The translations under genes were made by a program, and so were the position numbers. This document shows, piece by piece, positions 1 to 5,807 of a DNA stretch of 6,108 nt. Position 1 is the stretch's first letter. The number at the start of each line of letters is the position of its first letter. Below the pieces are notes generated by a model. That model made no database searches. It was not told where the DNA came from and was given only the letters and a program-made list of their open reading frames with translations. This DNA comes from JAADHY01 sp964428935. GTDB taxonomy: Bacteria > Planctomycetota > Planctomycetia > Planctomycetales > Planctomycetaceae. The stretch spans positions 1-6,108 of the forward strand of contig CAYSAG010000312.1 of the NCBI GenBank assembly GCA_964428935.1, read 5' to 3'.

Positions 1-111
1 TCCTTCGCCCTCACTCTCCGCCCCGGATGAAAAAACAAATCCCGTTATGCACCCACGGCGAACCGAAGAACGGCGGAGTTTCGTCGACTGGAGGCCTTGA
101 CTGGCCCACGC

Positions 112-153
112 CGGACGGCCACGACGCGGCGGCCGCCACGTCGTGGCCGTCCG
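112..153. repeat. 42-bp near-perfect palindrome
   Basis: Bases 112-126 are the exact reverse complement of 139-153 (15 bp, beginning CGGACGGCCACG). The 12 bases between them contain the 10-bp palindrome GGCGGCCGCC (128-137). Taken as one dyad centred between 132 and 133, 20 of 21 base pairs match; only 127/138 (C/A) fails. No T-run follows on either strand, so it is not a classical Rho-independent terminator. It may be an extragenic palindromic repeat, a protein-binding dyad or a hairpin in an unseen transcript. Confidence 0.85.
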
Positions 154-155
154 CT

Positions 156-172
156 CGCACGCCTTGCGTGCG
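156..172. repeat. Short inverted repeat beside the palindrome
   Basis: CGCACGC (156-162) and GCGTGCG (166-172) are perfect 7-bp complements around a 3-base spacer, starting three bases after the large palindrome ends. Together the two dyads make a compact tandem-hairpin block at 112-172. No T-run follows. Function is unknown. Confidence 0.7.
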
Positions 173-256
173 GAACGACGGTCGCGTCGCTCGGTGCGTC
201 GCGTCTCGGGCGACGGAGACCCACAGCGAGCCTTGCGCCGCTCGCCGGACTTTGTG

Positions 257-302
257 AAAAAAAGCCAGCCGGTCCGCCAAGACCCGAGCAGACCGGCTGG
301 CT
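257..302 (-). terminator. Rho-independent terminator of gap
   Basis: On the minus strand a perfect 12-bp stem is formed by 302-291 and 274-263 (plus-strand arms AGCCAGCCGGTC and GACCGGCTGGCT), with a 16-base loop. The transcript then runs into six T residues (plus-strand A-run 257-262). The stem begins 28 bases past the gap stop codon. This is the textbook stem plus U-tract arrangement and marks the 3' end of the gap transcript. Confidence 0.92.
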
Positions 303-330
303 GAGAGTGCTCGTGCTACCGCAATGGGCT

Positions 331-1350
331 TTACAGCGAGGCGATCTTCTTGATGACGTCGGCCGTTCGCACCGAGTAGCCCATTTCGTTGTCGTACCAA
401 GCAAGCACCTTGACCATTCGCTCGCCGACGATGGTCGTCCAGCTGGGGTCAAAGATGCAGCTGTGCGGATTGCCGACAATGTCGCTGGACACGATCGGGT
501 CCTCGACGTACTCAATGATGCCCTTCATGGGGCCTTCGGCCGCGGCCTTCATGGCCCCGTTGATTTCGTCGACCGAGGCCGCCTTGCTGAGCGTGACGAC
601 CAAGTCGGTCACACTACCGGTGGGGACGGGCACTCGAAGGGCAATGCCCGTCAGCTTTCCTTTCAGCTCGGGCAACACCTTGCCGACCGCCTTGGCCGCG
701 CCGGTCGAGGTCGGAATGGTGTTGATGGCGGCTGCACGGGCCCGCCGGGGGTCACTGTGGATCAGGTCGAGTACCCTTTGGTCGTTCGTGTAGGCGTGAA
801 CGGTCGTCATGATGCCACACTCAATGCCGAAGTTCTCGTGCAGCACCTTTGCCATGGGGGCCAGGCAGTTGGTCGTGCAACTGGCGTTCGAGACGCACTT
901 GTGTTCGGGCTTGAGCTGGTCGTCGTTGACGCCCATGACCACGGTCAGGTCCGGCTCGTCTTTGGCGGGCGCCGAGAGGACAACCTTTTTGGCGCCGGCC
1001 TTCAGGTGTGTGTCGTAGCCCGCCTTCCCGTCCTTCTCGCGGCTGCGGAACACGCCCGTCGACTCGAGAACCACATCGACGCCGAGGTCCCCCCACGGCA
1101 GCTTGGCCGGGTCTTTCTCGGCCAGCACCTTGACGGCCTTTCCGTTCACAATCAACTCGCCGTCGCCGAGCTCCACCGTCCCTTGGAACTTGCCGTGGAC
1201 GCTGTCGTACTTGAGCAACAGGGCCAGCAGGTCCGGGGCGGACAGGTCGTTGATTGCGACCACCTCGAACTCGTCTGGCCGAGCCGCCATGACCCGAAAC
1301 GTGAGCCGACCGATTCGTCCAAATCCGTTGATGCCTACGCGAACTGCCAC
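331..1350 (-). CDS. gap: Type I glyceraldehyde-3-phosphate dehydrogenase
   Basis: This 339-residue cytoplasmic enzyme oxidises and phosphorylates glyceraldehyde 3-phosphate to 1,3-bisphosphoglycerate with NAD(P)+ in glycolysis, and runs in reverse in gluconeogenesis. The N-terminal Rossmann motif GINGFGRIGR is at residues 7-16. Asp35, after Asn34, is the acidic residue typical of NAD+ preference. The catalytic motif SNASCTTNC is at 154-162 with nucleophile Cys158, and the partner histidine is His185 in TTVHAYT. Further family blocks are LRVPVPTGSVTDLVV (238-252) and WYDNEMGYS (318-326). Length is normal. A few extra residues around 104-114 (KEDGKAGYD-like stretch before THLKAGAKKVV) make the loop slightly longer than in enteric enzymes. 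The start is GTG at 1348-1350, chosen because the conserved N-terminus begins there and AAGGAG lies 7 nt upstream. It is monocistronic as far as visible, with its own terminator. Identification is secure; the glycolytic rather than gluconeogenic role is inferred. Confidence 0.97.
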   Translation of the reverse strand: MAVRVGINGFGRIGRLTFRVMAARPDEFEVVAINDLSAPDLLALLLKYDSVHGKFQGTVELGDGELIVNGKAVKVLAEKDPAKLPWGDLGVDVVLESTGVFRSREKDGKAGYDTHLKAGAKKVVLSAPAKDEPDLTVVMGVNDDQLKPEHKCVSNASCTTNCLAPMAKVLHENFGIECGIMTTVHAYTNDQRVLDLIHSDPRRARAAAINTIPTSTGAAKAVGKVLPELKGKLTGIALRVPVPTGSVTDLVVTLSKAASVDEINGAMKAAAEGPMKGIIEYVEDPIVSSDIVGNPHSCIFDPSWTTIVGERMVKVLAWYDNEMGYSVRTADVIKKIASL

Positions 1351-1357
1351 GACTCAG

Positions 1358-1363
1358 CTCCTT
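1358..1363 (-). promoter_or_regulatory. gap: Ribosome binding site of gap
   Basis: On the minus strand AAGGAG lies 7 nt before the GTG at 1350-1348. The strength and spacing of this site decide the GTG start. Confidence 0.85.
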
Positions 1364-1382
1364 TCCTTCTCCTAGTGCTTCC

Positions 1383-1423
1383 GACAGATTCGCGCCGTCG
1401 GGCCGGTTGCGACGAACTCTGTC
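1383..1423 (-). repeat. Bulged inverted repeat in the gap leader region
   Basis: GACAGATTCG (1383-1392) can pair with CGAA-C-TCTGTC (1413-1423), giving 10 base pairs with one bulged C at 1417 and a GC-rich 20-base loop. It lies 33-73 bases upstream of the gap start, so it would fall in the 5' untranslated leader if transcription starts further upstream. It could be a leader hairpin or an operator-like dyad; neither can be shown from the sequence. Confidence 0.4.
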
Positions 1424-1781
1424 TGGAGCGAAGCAACCACCCCTCGGCGCACTCCGAACCCGCTCCCAAAGCGTCCGACACGTTGCAGCAAATGTGAGCC
1501 GTTCCAGCGAGGCCAGGCTCTCGAGTTTTCCTTCGTGAGCGTTGACGGCCAAGCAGCAAGCTGGTAGCCGTTCGCTGCGCGCAATGGAGGAGGCAGACCA
1601 GGGCCGCATCTTAGTCCCCCTGGCGCAGACTCTCAAGTGATCGGCGGGCATTGGTGCCTCGAGTTGGTGACGGGGAGGTTTGCCGAGGGGCGTGGCTTGG
1701 CAGGGTGATCGCTGCGTCGCGCCGGAACCTGTCAAGTTGGCAGGGAGCGGCTGGGAGGCCAGAGGAACGCTCGAATTCCCT

Positions 1782-1808
1782 AAGTTGCGTCAAAATTGGA
1801 AGTTGCGT
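1782..1808 (+). repeat. 9-bp direct repeat upstream of the sigma-54-like promoter
   Basis: AAGTTGCGT occurs at 1782-1790 and again at 1800-1808, a period of 18 bp, flanking an AT-richer core (CAAAATTGG). Relative to the predicted transcription start it spans about -67 to -41, directly upstream of the -24 element. Two sites on the same helical face (18 bp is a little under two turns) could bind a regulator, but two copies of 9 bp may also be chance. Confidence 0.5.
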
Positions 1809-1821
1809 GGGTCGGCCGGTC

Positions 1822-1839
1822 TTGGCACAGTGGTTGCAA
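1822..1839 (+). promoter_or_regulatory. Sigma-54 (RpoN) -24/-12 promoter of the chaperonin cluster
   Basis: The sequence reads TTGGCAC-AGTGG-TTGCA. The invariant GG (1824-1825) and GC (1836-1837) are separated by exactly 10 bases, and the surrounding bases match the established sigma-54 consensus (TGGCAC-N5-TTGCW) fully. A transcription start near 1849 would give a leader of about 164 nt before groEL. Sigma-54 promoters need an AAA+ enhancer-binding activator, so this would place chaperonin expression under activator control rather than the HrcA repressor or sigma-32. The match is seen directly; its activity is inferred. Confidence 0.7.
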
Positions 1840-2001
1840 CCGAGCGGGGCGTGTCTTCCGCCAGCCCGGTGGGTTGGCGTGCGGTCGTTGTGTTGGCTGA
1901 GGGGTTGGAGTGCGGTCCGCGACGGCGGGGCGGGTCGCAAGCTGGGGCGGCCCGACCGAAAGCGGGACCGGGTAGGTTGGTCTGTTGAACAGAGAGAAGC
2001 A

Positions 2002-2007
2002 GAGGAG
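2002..2007 (+). promoter_or_regulatory. groEL: Ribosome binding site of groEL copy 1
   Basis: GAGGAG lies 5 nt before the GTG at 2013-2015 and supports that start over any internal ATG. Confidence 0.85.
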
Positions 2008-2012
2008 TAGCT

Positions 2013-3641
2013 GTGGCTAAACTGCTGACTTTCGACGAGGAAGCTCGGGCGAAACTGATCGAAGGCGTGTCGAAGCTTTCCCGGGCAGTGAAGAGCACAC
2101 TGGGGCCGCGCGGCCAGAACGCCGTTCTGGACAAGGGCTGGGGAACTCCCAAAGTCACCAAGGACGGCGTGACGGTCGCCGAAGAAATCGAGTTGCAAGA
2201 CAAGTTCGAAAACATGGGGGCTCAGCTGGTCAAGGAAGTGGCCTCCAAAACAAGCGACGTGGCGGGCGACGGAACGACGACGGCCACTGTGCTGGCTGAA
2301 GCTCTGTTCCGTGACGGGCTCCGTTACTTGGCGGCCGGTGCCGACGCCATGGCTGTGGCCCGCGGAGTCCGGAAGGGGGTCGAGGCGGTCGTCGAGGCGC
2401 TGCGGAAAATGTCGAAAAAGGTCGAGGCCAACGACCGTAAGCTGGTCTCGATGGTCGCTTCGATCGCTGGCAACAACGACCCGCAAATCGGTTCGATCCT
2501 GGCCGACGCGGTGGCGAAGGTTGGCAAGGACGGCGTCATTACGATTGAAGAGGGGCGCGGGGTGACGACGGAGGTCGAACTGGTGGAAGGCATGCAGTTC
2601 GACCGCGGTTACCTGTCTCCGCACTTTGTGACGGACGAGGATTCGCAGGAGTGCGTGTTGGAGAACTGCTACATCCTCGTCCATGAGGAGAAGATCAGCA
2701 GCGCTCGCGACTTGGTGCCGCTGCTCGAAAAGGTCGCACAGGCCAACAAGCCGCTACTGGTCATTGCGGAGGACGTCGAGGGTGAGGCGCTGGCCACGCT
2801 GGTGGTCAACAAGCTGCGGGGCATCCTGCAGGTGTGCGCGGTCAAGGCCCCCGGTTACGGCGACCGCCGCAAGGCCATGATGGGCGACATCGCCGTCCTG
2901 ACCGGCGGTCGAGCCATCTTCAAGGATCTGGGTCTGAAGTTGGAGAGCGTTGAGCTGAGCGACCTGGGTCGGGCCAAGAAGGTGATCGTCACGTCGGAGG
3001 ACACGACGATCGTGCAAGGTGCCGGCAGCAAGGAGGAGATCGAGGGTCGCGCCGAACAGATTCGTCGCGAAATCGAAGAGACCGACAGTGACTACGACCG
3101 CGAGAAGCTGCAGGAGCGGTTGGCGAAGCTGGCCGGCGGCGTTGCCCAGATCAACGTTGGTGCGGCCACGGAAGCCGAGATGAAGGAACGCAAGGACCTG
3201 ATCGACGACGCGTGGCACGCGGTCAAGGCGGCTTTGGAAGAGGGAATCGTTCCTGGCGGCGGCGTGGCGCTGATGCGAGCGGGCAAGGCGCTGGAGCAGT
3301 TGAAGTTGTCGGGTGACGAGGCTCTGGGCGTGAAGCTGCTCCAGAGCGTCTTGGAGACACCGCTGCGGACGATTGCCGAGAACGCCGGGTTGGACGGAGC
3401 GGTTGTGGCCAACCGCGTCCGGCAGGAGAAATCGGACTGGTACGGCTACGACGCTCTGGCCGACCGCTACGGAGACTTGTTTGAACTGGGCATCGTCGAC
3501 CCGACCAAAGTGGTTCGGTCAGCGCTGGAGAACGCCGCCAGCGTGGCGTGTCTGCTGCTGACGACCGACGCAATGGTGGCGGAAGAGCCCAAGAAGAAGG
3601 AGGAGGAGGAATCGCACAGCCACATGGACGACATGATGTAG
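2013..3641 (+). CDS. groEL: Chaperonin GroEL, copy 1 (divergent paralogue)
   Basis: This 542-residue group I chaperonin forms ring oligomers that fold client proteins with ATP and a GroES cap in the cytoplasm. ATPase landmarks are intact: TLGP at 29-32, KDG with Asp51, AGDGTTT with Asp86, the helix Asp399 (equivalent to E. coli Asp398), PGGG at 414-417 and GIVDPTKV with Asp496. The apical domain retains EDVEGEALATLVVN (253-266). Odd features are His204 where E. coli GroEL has Tyr203 in the client/GroES-binding groove, Val235 for Leu234, and the helix reading DDAWHAVKA instead of EDALHATRA (Trp401). The usual Gly-Gly-Met tail is replaced by a charged tail ending ESHSHMDDMM. It is the first gene of the cluster, 125 bp before groES, downstream of the sigma-54-like promoter. 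The start is GTG with a good ribosome binding site. The family is certain; specialisation is inferred. Confidence 0.97.
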   Translation: MAKLLTFDEEARAKLIEGVSKLSRAVKSTLGPRGQNAVLDKGWGTPKVTKDGVTVAEEIELQDKFENMGAQLVKEVASKTSDVAGDGTTTATVLAEALFRDGLRYLAAGADAMAVARGVRKGVEAVVEALRKMSKKVEANDRKLVSMVASIAGNNDPQIGSILADAVAKVGKDGVITIEEGRGVTTEVELVEGMQFDRGYLSPHFVTDEDSQECVLENCYILVHEEKISSARDLVPLLEKVAQANKPLLVIAEDVEGEALATLVVNKLRGILQVCAVKAPGYGDRRKAMMGDIAVLTGGRAIFKDLGLKLESVELSDLGRAKKVIVTSEDTTIVQGAGSKEEIEGRAEQIRREIEETDSDYDREKLQERLAKLAGGVAQINVGAATEAEMKERKDLIDDAWHAVKAALEEGIVPGGGVALMRAGKALEQLKLSGDEALGVKLLQSVLETPLRTIAENAGLDGAVVANRVRQEKSDWYGYDALADRYGDLFELGIVDPTKVVRSALENAASVACLLLTTDAMVAEEPKKKEEEESHSHMDDMM

Positions 3642-3656
3642 CACGAGGCAATGAAA

Positions 3657-3684
3657 CCGTCGCCTGTTCTCCAACGGGCGACGG
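3657..3684 (+). repeat. Hairpin after groEL copy 1
   Basis: CCGTCGCCTGTT (3657-3668) pairs with AACGGGCGACGG (3673-3684) to give 12 bp with one G-U pair and a CTCC tetraloop. It starts 15 nt after the groEL stop codon. No U-tract follows, so full intrinsic termination is unlikely. A role in RNA processing, 3'-end protection or partial attenuation before groES is possible. Confidence 0.75.
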
Positions 3685-3766
3685 CAAGCGTGTTGGTGGT
3701 CGGTTGCTGGTGGGCCTTTTGGACTGGGCAAGTGGTGCACGTAGGAAGACAAGACGGGAGACAGGA

Positions 3767-4057
3767 ATGCAACTGAAACCTCTTGACGATCGGGTTGTGG
3801 TGAAGCCAGTCGAGGCAGAGGAGACGACTGCGGGCGGCATTGTCTTGCCGGACACGGCGAAAGAAAAGCCGCAGCGAGGCAAAGTGTTGGCCGTCGGTCC
3901 GGGCCGGCTGCTGGACAGCGGGGAGCGGTGCCCGATCGGTGTCGAAGTGGGCGACGAGGTGTTGTTCAGCAAGTACGGCGGGACCGAGGTCGAAGTGGAC
4001 GGCGAGGAGCTGAAGATTCTCCGCGAAAGCGACATTCTGGCCAAGATCGTCGAGTAG
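3767..4057 (+). CDS. groES: Co-chaperonin GroES (Hsp10)
   Basis: This 96-residue protein forms the heptameric lid of the GroEL folding chamber. It begins MQLKPLDDRVVVKPVEAEE, the usual N-terminal beta-barrel strand. The mobile loop that inserts into the GroEL apical domains is around residues 17-34 and carries the hydrophobic GGIVL tripeptide region (23-27), which contacts GroEL. VLAVGPGRLLDSGE (40-53) and VGDEVLFSKYGG (61-72) are family blocks, and the protein ends ESDILAKIVE. Length is normal. The frame stays open far upstream into groEL copy 1, but ATG 3767 is the start because the conserved N-terminus begins there and GGGAG (3756-3760) lies 6 nt upstream. It sits between two groEL genes, 125 bp from each, rather than ahead of one groEL as in most bacteria. 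As the only groES here it probably serves both, though another groES elsewhere cannot be excluded. Confidence 0.97.
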   Translation: MQLKPLDDRVVVKPVEAEETTAGGIVLPDTAKEKPQRGKVLAVGPGRLLDSGERCPIGVEVGDEVLFSKYGGTEVEVDGEELKILRESDILAKIVE

Positions 4058-4076
4058 GCCGTGACGGAAACCGGTA

Positions 4077-4105
4077 GGCTGCAGGCGGAGCCTCCGTCTG
4101 CAGCC
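4077..4105 (+). repeat. Hairpin after groES
   Basis: GGCTGCAGGCGGA (4077-4089) pairs with TCCGTCTGCAGCC (4093-4105): 13 bp with one G-U pair and a 3-base loop, starting 19 nt after the groES stop. The arms differ in sequence from the hairpin after groEL copy 1, but the placement is alike. No U-tract follows. Confidence 0.75.
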
Positions 4106-4134
4106 GCCGCGGTCGGTCGGTGGGCATCGGGTAA

Positions 4135-4144
4135 GACACGTGTC
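4135..4144. promoter_or_regulatory. Palindrome GACACGTGTC upstream of groEL copy 2
   Basis: This is a perfect 10-bp palindrome 38 bp before the groEL copy 2 start, in the groES-groEL spacer. It is the size of a small operator half-site pair, but I cannot tie it to a known regulator, and no clear promoter elements accompany it. Confidence 0.3.
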
Positions 4145-4182
4145 GGACGGTTGAAAAGAAATAGAAAGAGGAGTGGTGAGGC

Positions 4183-5796
4183 GTGGCTAAGCAACTGCTG
4201 TTCGAAGACCGGGCTCGCATGAAAATGCAGAGCGGCATCAACAAGTTGGCTGATGCCGTGGCGGTCACAATGGGGCCGACCGGTCGCAACGTCATCATCG
4301 AGAAAAGTTACGGCGGTCCCACTGTGACGAAGGACGGGGTGACCGTCAGCAAGGAGGTCGAACTGGAAGACCCGTTCGAGAACATGGGCGCCAAGCTGGT
4401 CAACGAGGCGGCTTCGAAGACCAGCGACGTGGCCGGCGACGGCACGACGACGGCAACCGTCCTGGCTCGGGCCATTTTCGAAGAGGGCCTGCGCAGCCTG
4501 ACGCTGGGAGCGAACCCAGCCGTCGTGCGCCGCGGCATCGAGAAGGCCGTGGACGCCGCGCTGGAGTACCTGCAGGAAATGGCCCAGCCGGTCGAGAGCA
4601 AAGACCAGATCAAGCAGATCGGGGCCATTTCGGCAAACAATGATCCCTCGATCGGTGAGCTGATCGCGGATGCCATCGAAAAGGTCGGCCGCGACGGTGT
4701 CATCACGGTCGAGGAGGGCAAGAGCAGCGAGACGACGTTGGAATTCGCCGAAGGGTTGCAGTTCGACAAGGGCTACATTTCGCCCTACTTCGTGACCAAC
4801 CCCGAGGAAATGAAGGCGGTCCTGGAGGACTGCTACATCTTGATTCACGAGAAGAAGATTTCGAATCTGCGCGACTTCATTCCGCTGCTGGAGCGAATCG
4901 CTCAAACCGGCAAGCCGCTGTTGGTCATTGCGGAGGACGTCGAAGGCGAGGCGCTGACGGCGTTGGTGGTCAACAAACTGCGAGGCATCCTGCCGTGCGT
5001 GGCCGTCAAGGCTCCCGGCTTCGGCGATCGCCGCAAGGCCATGCTGACGGACATTGCCATTGTCACCGGCGGCACAATGCTGTCGGAGGACCTGGGCATC
5101 AAACTGGAGAACGTGCAGCTGAGCCACCTTGGCCGGGCCAAGAAGGTCGAGGTGACGAAGGATACCTGCACGATCATCGACGGAGCTGGCGATCCGCAAG
5201 CGATCAAGGCTCGCATCGAGCAGCTCCGGCGACAAATCGAAGAAACCGATAGCGACTACGACCGCGAGAAGTTCCAGGAGCGTCTGGCCAAAATCACTGG
5301 CGGCGTGGCCATCATTTCGGTCGGCGCCCCGACCGAAGCGGAAATGAAGCAGAAGAAGGGACGCATGGAGGACGCGCTGCATGCCACGCGTGCCTCGATT
5401 GAAGAGGGCATCTTGCCGGGCGGCGGTGTCGCTCTGTTGCGAGCGATCGAAGCCGTGGAAAAGGTCCGGGCCCGAGGCGACGAGAAGATCGGTGTCCGGA
5501 TTGTGGCCAAGGCGCTAGAGGCTCCGCTGCGGCAAATCGCCCAGAACAGCGGCGCGGACGGCGCGGTCGTGGTCGACGAGGTCAAGCAAAAGGCCAAGAA
5601 CGTCGGGTACGACGCCAACACCGGCGAGTACGTCGACATGTTCGAACGGGGCATCATTGACCCGGCGAAGGTCGTCATGACGGCTTTGGCTAACGCGGCT
5701 TCCGTAGCCGGGCTGCTTCTGACGACTCGGGTCATGGTGACCAAGCTGGAAGAAGACGAGGAGAAGGCTCAGCCAATCGAGGGAGCGGTCCGTTGA
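4183..5796 (+). CDS. groEL: Chaperonin GroEL, copy 2 (canonical-like paralogue)
   Basis: This 537-residue group I chaperonin carries the full ATPase set: TMGP (29-32), KDG with Asp51, AGDGTTT with Asp86, EDALHATRA with Asp397, PGGG (412-415) and GIIDPAKV with Asp493. Its apical groove keeps the residues used by E. coli GroEL for clients and GroES: Tyr198, Tyr202, Phe203, Ile233, Leu236, Leu258, Val262 and Val263. Its intermediate-domain helix is canonical, unlike copy 1. It shares 63 of the first 100 residues with copy 1, so the two are old paralogues rather than a recent duplication. The C-terminus has no Gly-Gly-Met repeat; it is acidic (KLEEDEEKAQ) and ends in IEGAVR. The start is GTG with GAGGAG (4168-4173) 9 nt upstream; both groEL genes start MAK. 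It is the last gene of the cluster, followed by a terminator. This copy is the likelier general housekeeping chaperonin, which is an inference. Confidence 0.97.
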   Translation: MAKQLLFEDRARMKMQSGINKLADAVAVTMGPTGRNVIIEKSYGGPTVTKDGVTVSKEVELEDPFENMGAKLVNEAASKTSDVAGDGTTTATVLARAIFEEGLRSLTLGANPAVVRRGIEKAVDAALEYLQEMAQPVESKDQIKQIGAISANNDPSIGELIADAIEKVGRDGVITVEEGKSSETTLEFAEGLQFDKGYISPYFVTNPEEMKAVLEDCYILIHEKKISNLRDFIPLLERIAQTGKPLLVIAEDVEGEALTALVVNKLRGILPCVAVKAPGFGDRRKAMLTDIAIVTGGTMLSEDLGIKLENVQLSHLGRAKKVEVTKDTCTIIDGAGDPQAIKARIEQLRRQIEETDSDYDREKFQERLAKITGGVAIISVGAPTEAEMKQKKGRMEDALHATRASIEEGILPGGGVALLRAIEAVEKVRARGDEKIGVRIVAKALEAPLRQIAQNSGADGAVVVDEVKQKAKNVGYDANTGEYVDMFERGIIDPAKVVMTALANAASVAGLLLTTRVMVTKLEEDEEKAQPIEGAVR

Positions 5797-5807
5797 CGGC
5801 GACCCAG

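Larger units (their letters stand above)
1..256. other. Left-edge non-coding region
   Basis: I see no convincing gene here. Reading frames are open only because the DNA is GC-rich, and none has a good Shine-Dalgarno site or a recognisable product. One plus frame is open from base 2 to a TGA at 98-100 and could in principle be the tail of a gene to the left, but its 32 codons have weak third-position GC bias. The recognisable content is the large palindrome at 112-153 and the inverted repeat at 156-172. The region lies beyond the gap terminator, so it probably separates gap from an unseen neighbour. Confidence 0.6.
1351..2012. other. Divergent intergenic region between gap and groEL
   Basis: These 662 bp separate two divergently transcribed genes. 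The part near gap holds its ribosome binding site and a bulged inverted repeat; I found no clear sigma-70-type -35/-10 pair for gap. The part near groEL holds the sigma-54-like promoter, the AAGTTGCGT direct repeat and a GC-rich leader of about 164 nt. I looked for the CIRCE operator (TTAGCACTC-N9-GAGTGCTAA), the HrcA site common upstream of groE operons, and did not see it. Open frames here look spurious. Confidence 0.7.

Noticed and set aside
2..100. C-terminal end of an upstream plus-strand gene
   Set aside because: The frame is open from the edge to a TGA at 98-100, but it covers only 32 codons with weak codon bias and no recognisable motif.
97..1497. Long plus-strand open frame of 466 codons opposite gap
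   Set aside because: It is the antisense shadow of gap. The minus-strand protein has every GAPDH motif, a ribosome binding site and a terminator.
1488..1505. Possible minus-strand sigma-54 promoter for gap
   Set aside because: A GG and GC pair is present near a TTTGC, but the spacing is 9 rather than 10, which this promoter class does not tolerate well.
1697..1714. Second sigma-54-like site, TTGGCAGGGTGATCGCT
   Set aside because: GG and GC are 10 bases apart, but the -24 element lacks the final C and the -12 element reads TCGCT rather than TTGCW. It is much weaker than the site at 1822.
1651..2010. Open plus-strand frame of 119 codons (TTG start) ending just before the groEL copy 1 start
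   Set aside because: It has no recognisable domain, starts with TTG without a good ribosome binding site, and spans the sigma-54-like promoter. It is best explained by GC-rich open frames.
1848..2012. CIRCE (HrcA) heat-shock operator in the groEL leader
   Set aside because: No TTAGCACTC-N9-GAGTGCTAA or close variant is present here or in the two spacers.
3691..3740. Possible sigma-54 promoter before groES
   Set aside because: Candidate GG and GC pairs (near 3694 and 3723) have 9-base spacing and poor flanking matches.
3548..3766. Upstream extension of the groES frame from ATG 3548
   Set aside because: It overlaps the end of groEL copy 1 and adds 73 residues absent from GroES proteins. ATG 3767 has the conserved N-terminus and a ribosome binding site.
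3223..5382. Very long minus-strand open frame (719 codons) across the chaperonin genes
   Set aside because: It is antisense to groEL copy 1, groES and groEL copy 2, which are unmistakable. Its product is low-complexity and matches no family I know.
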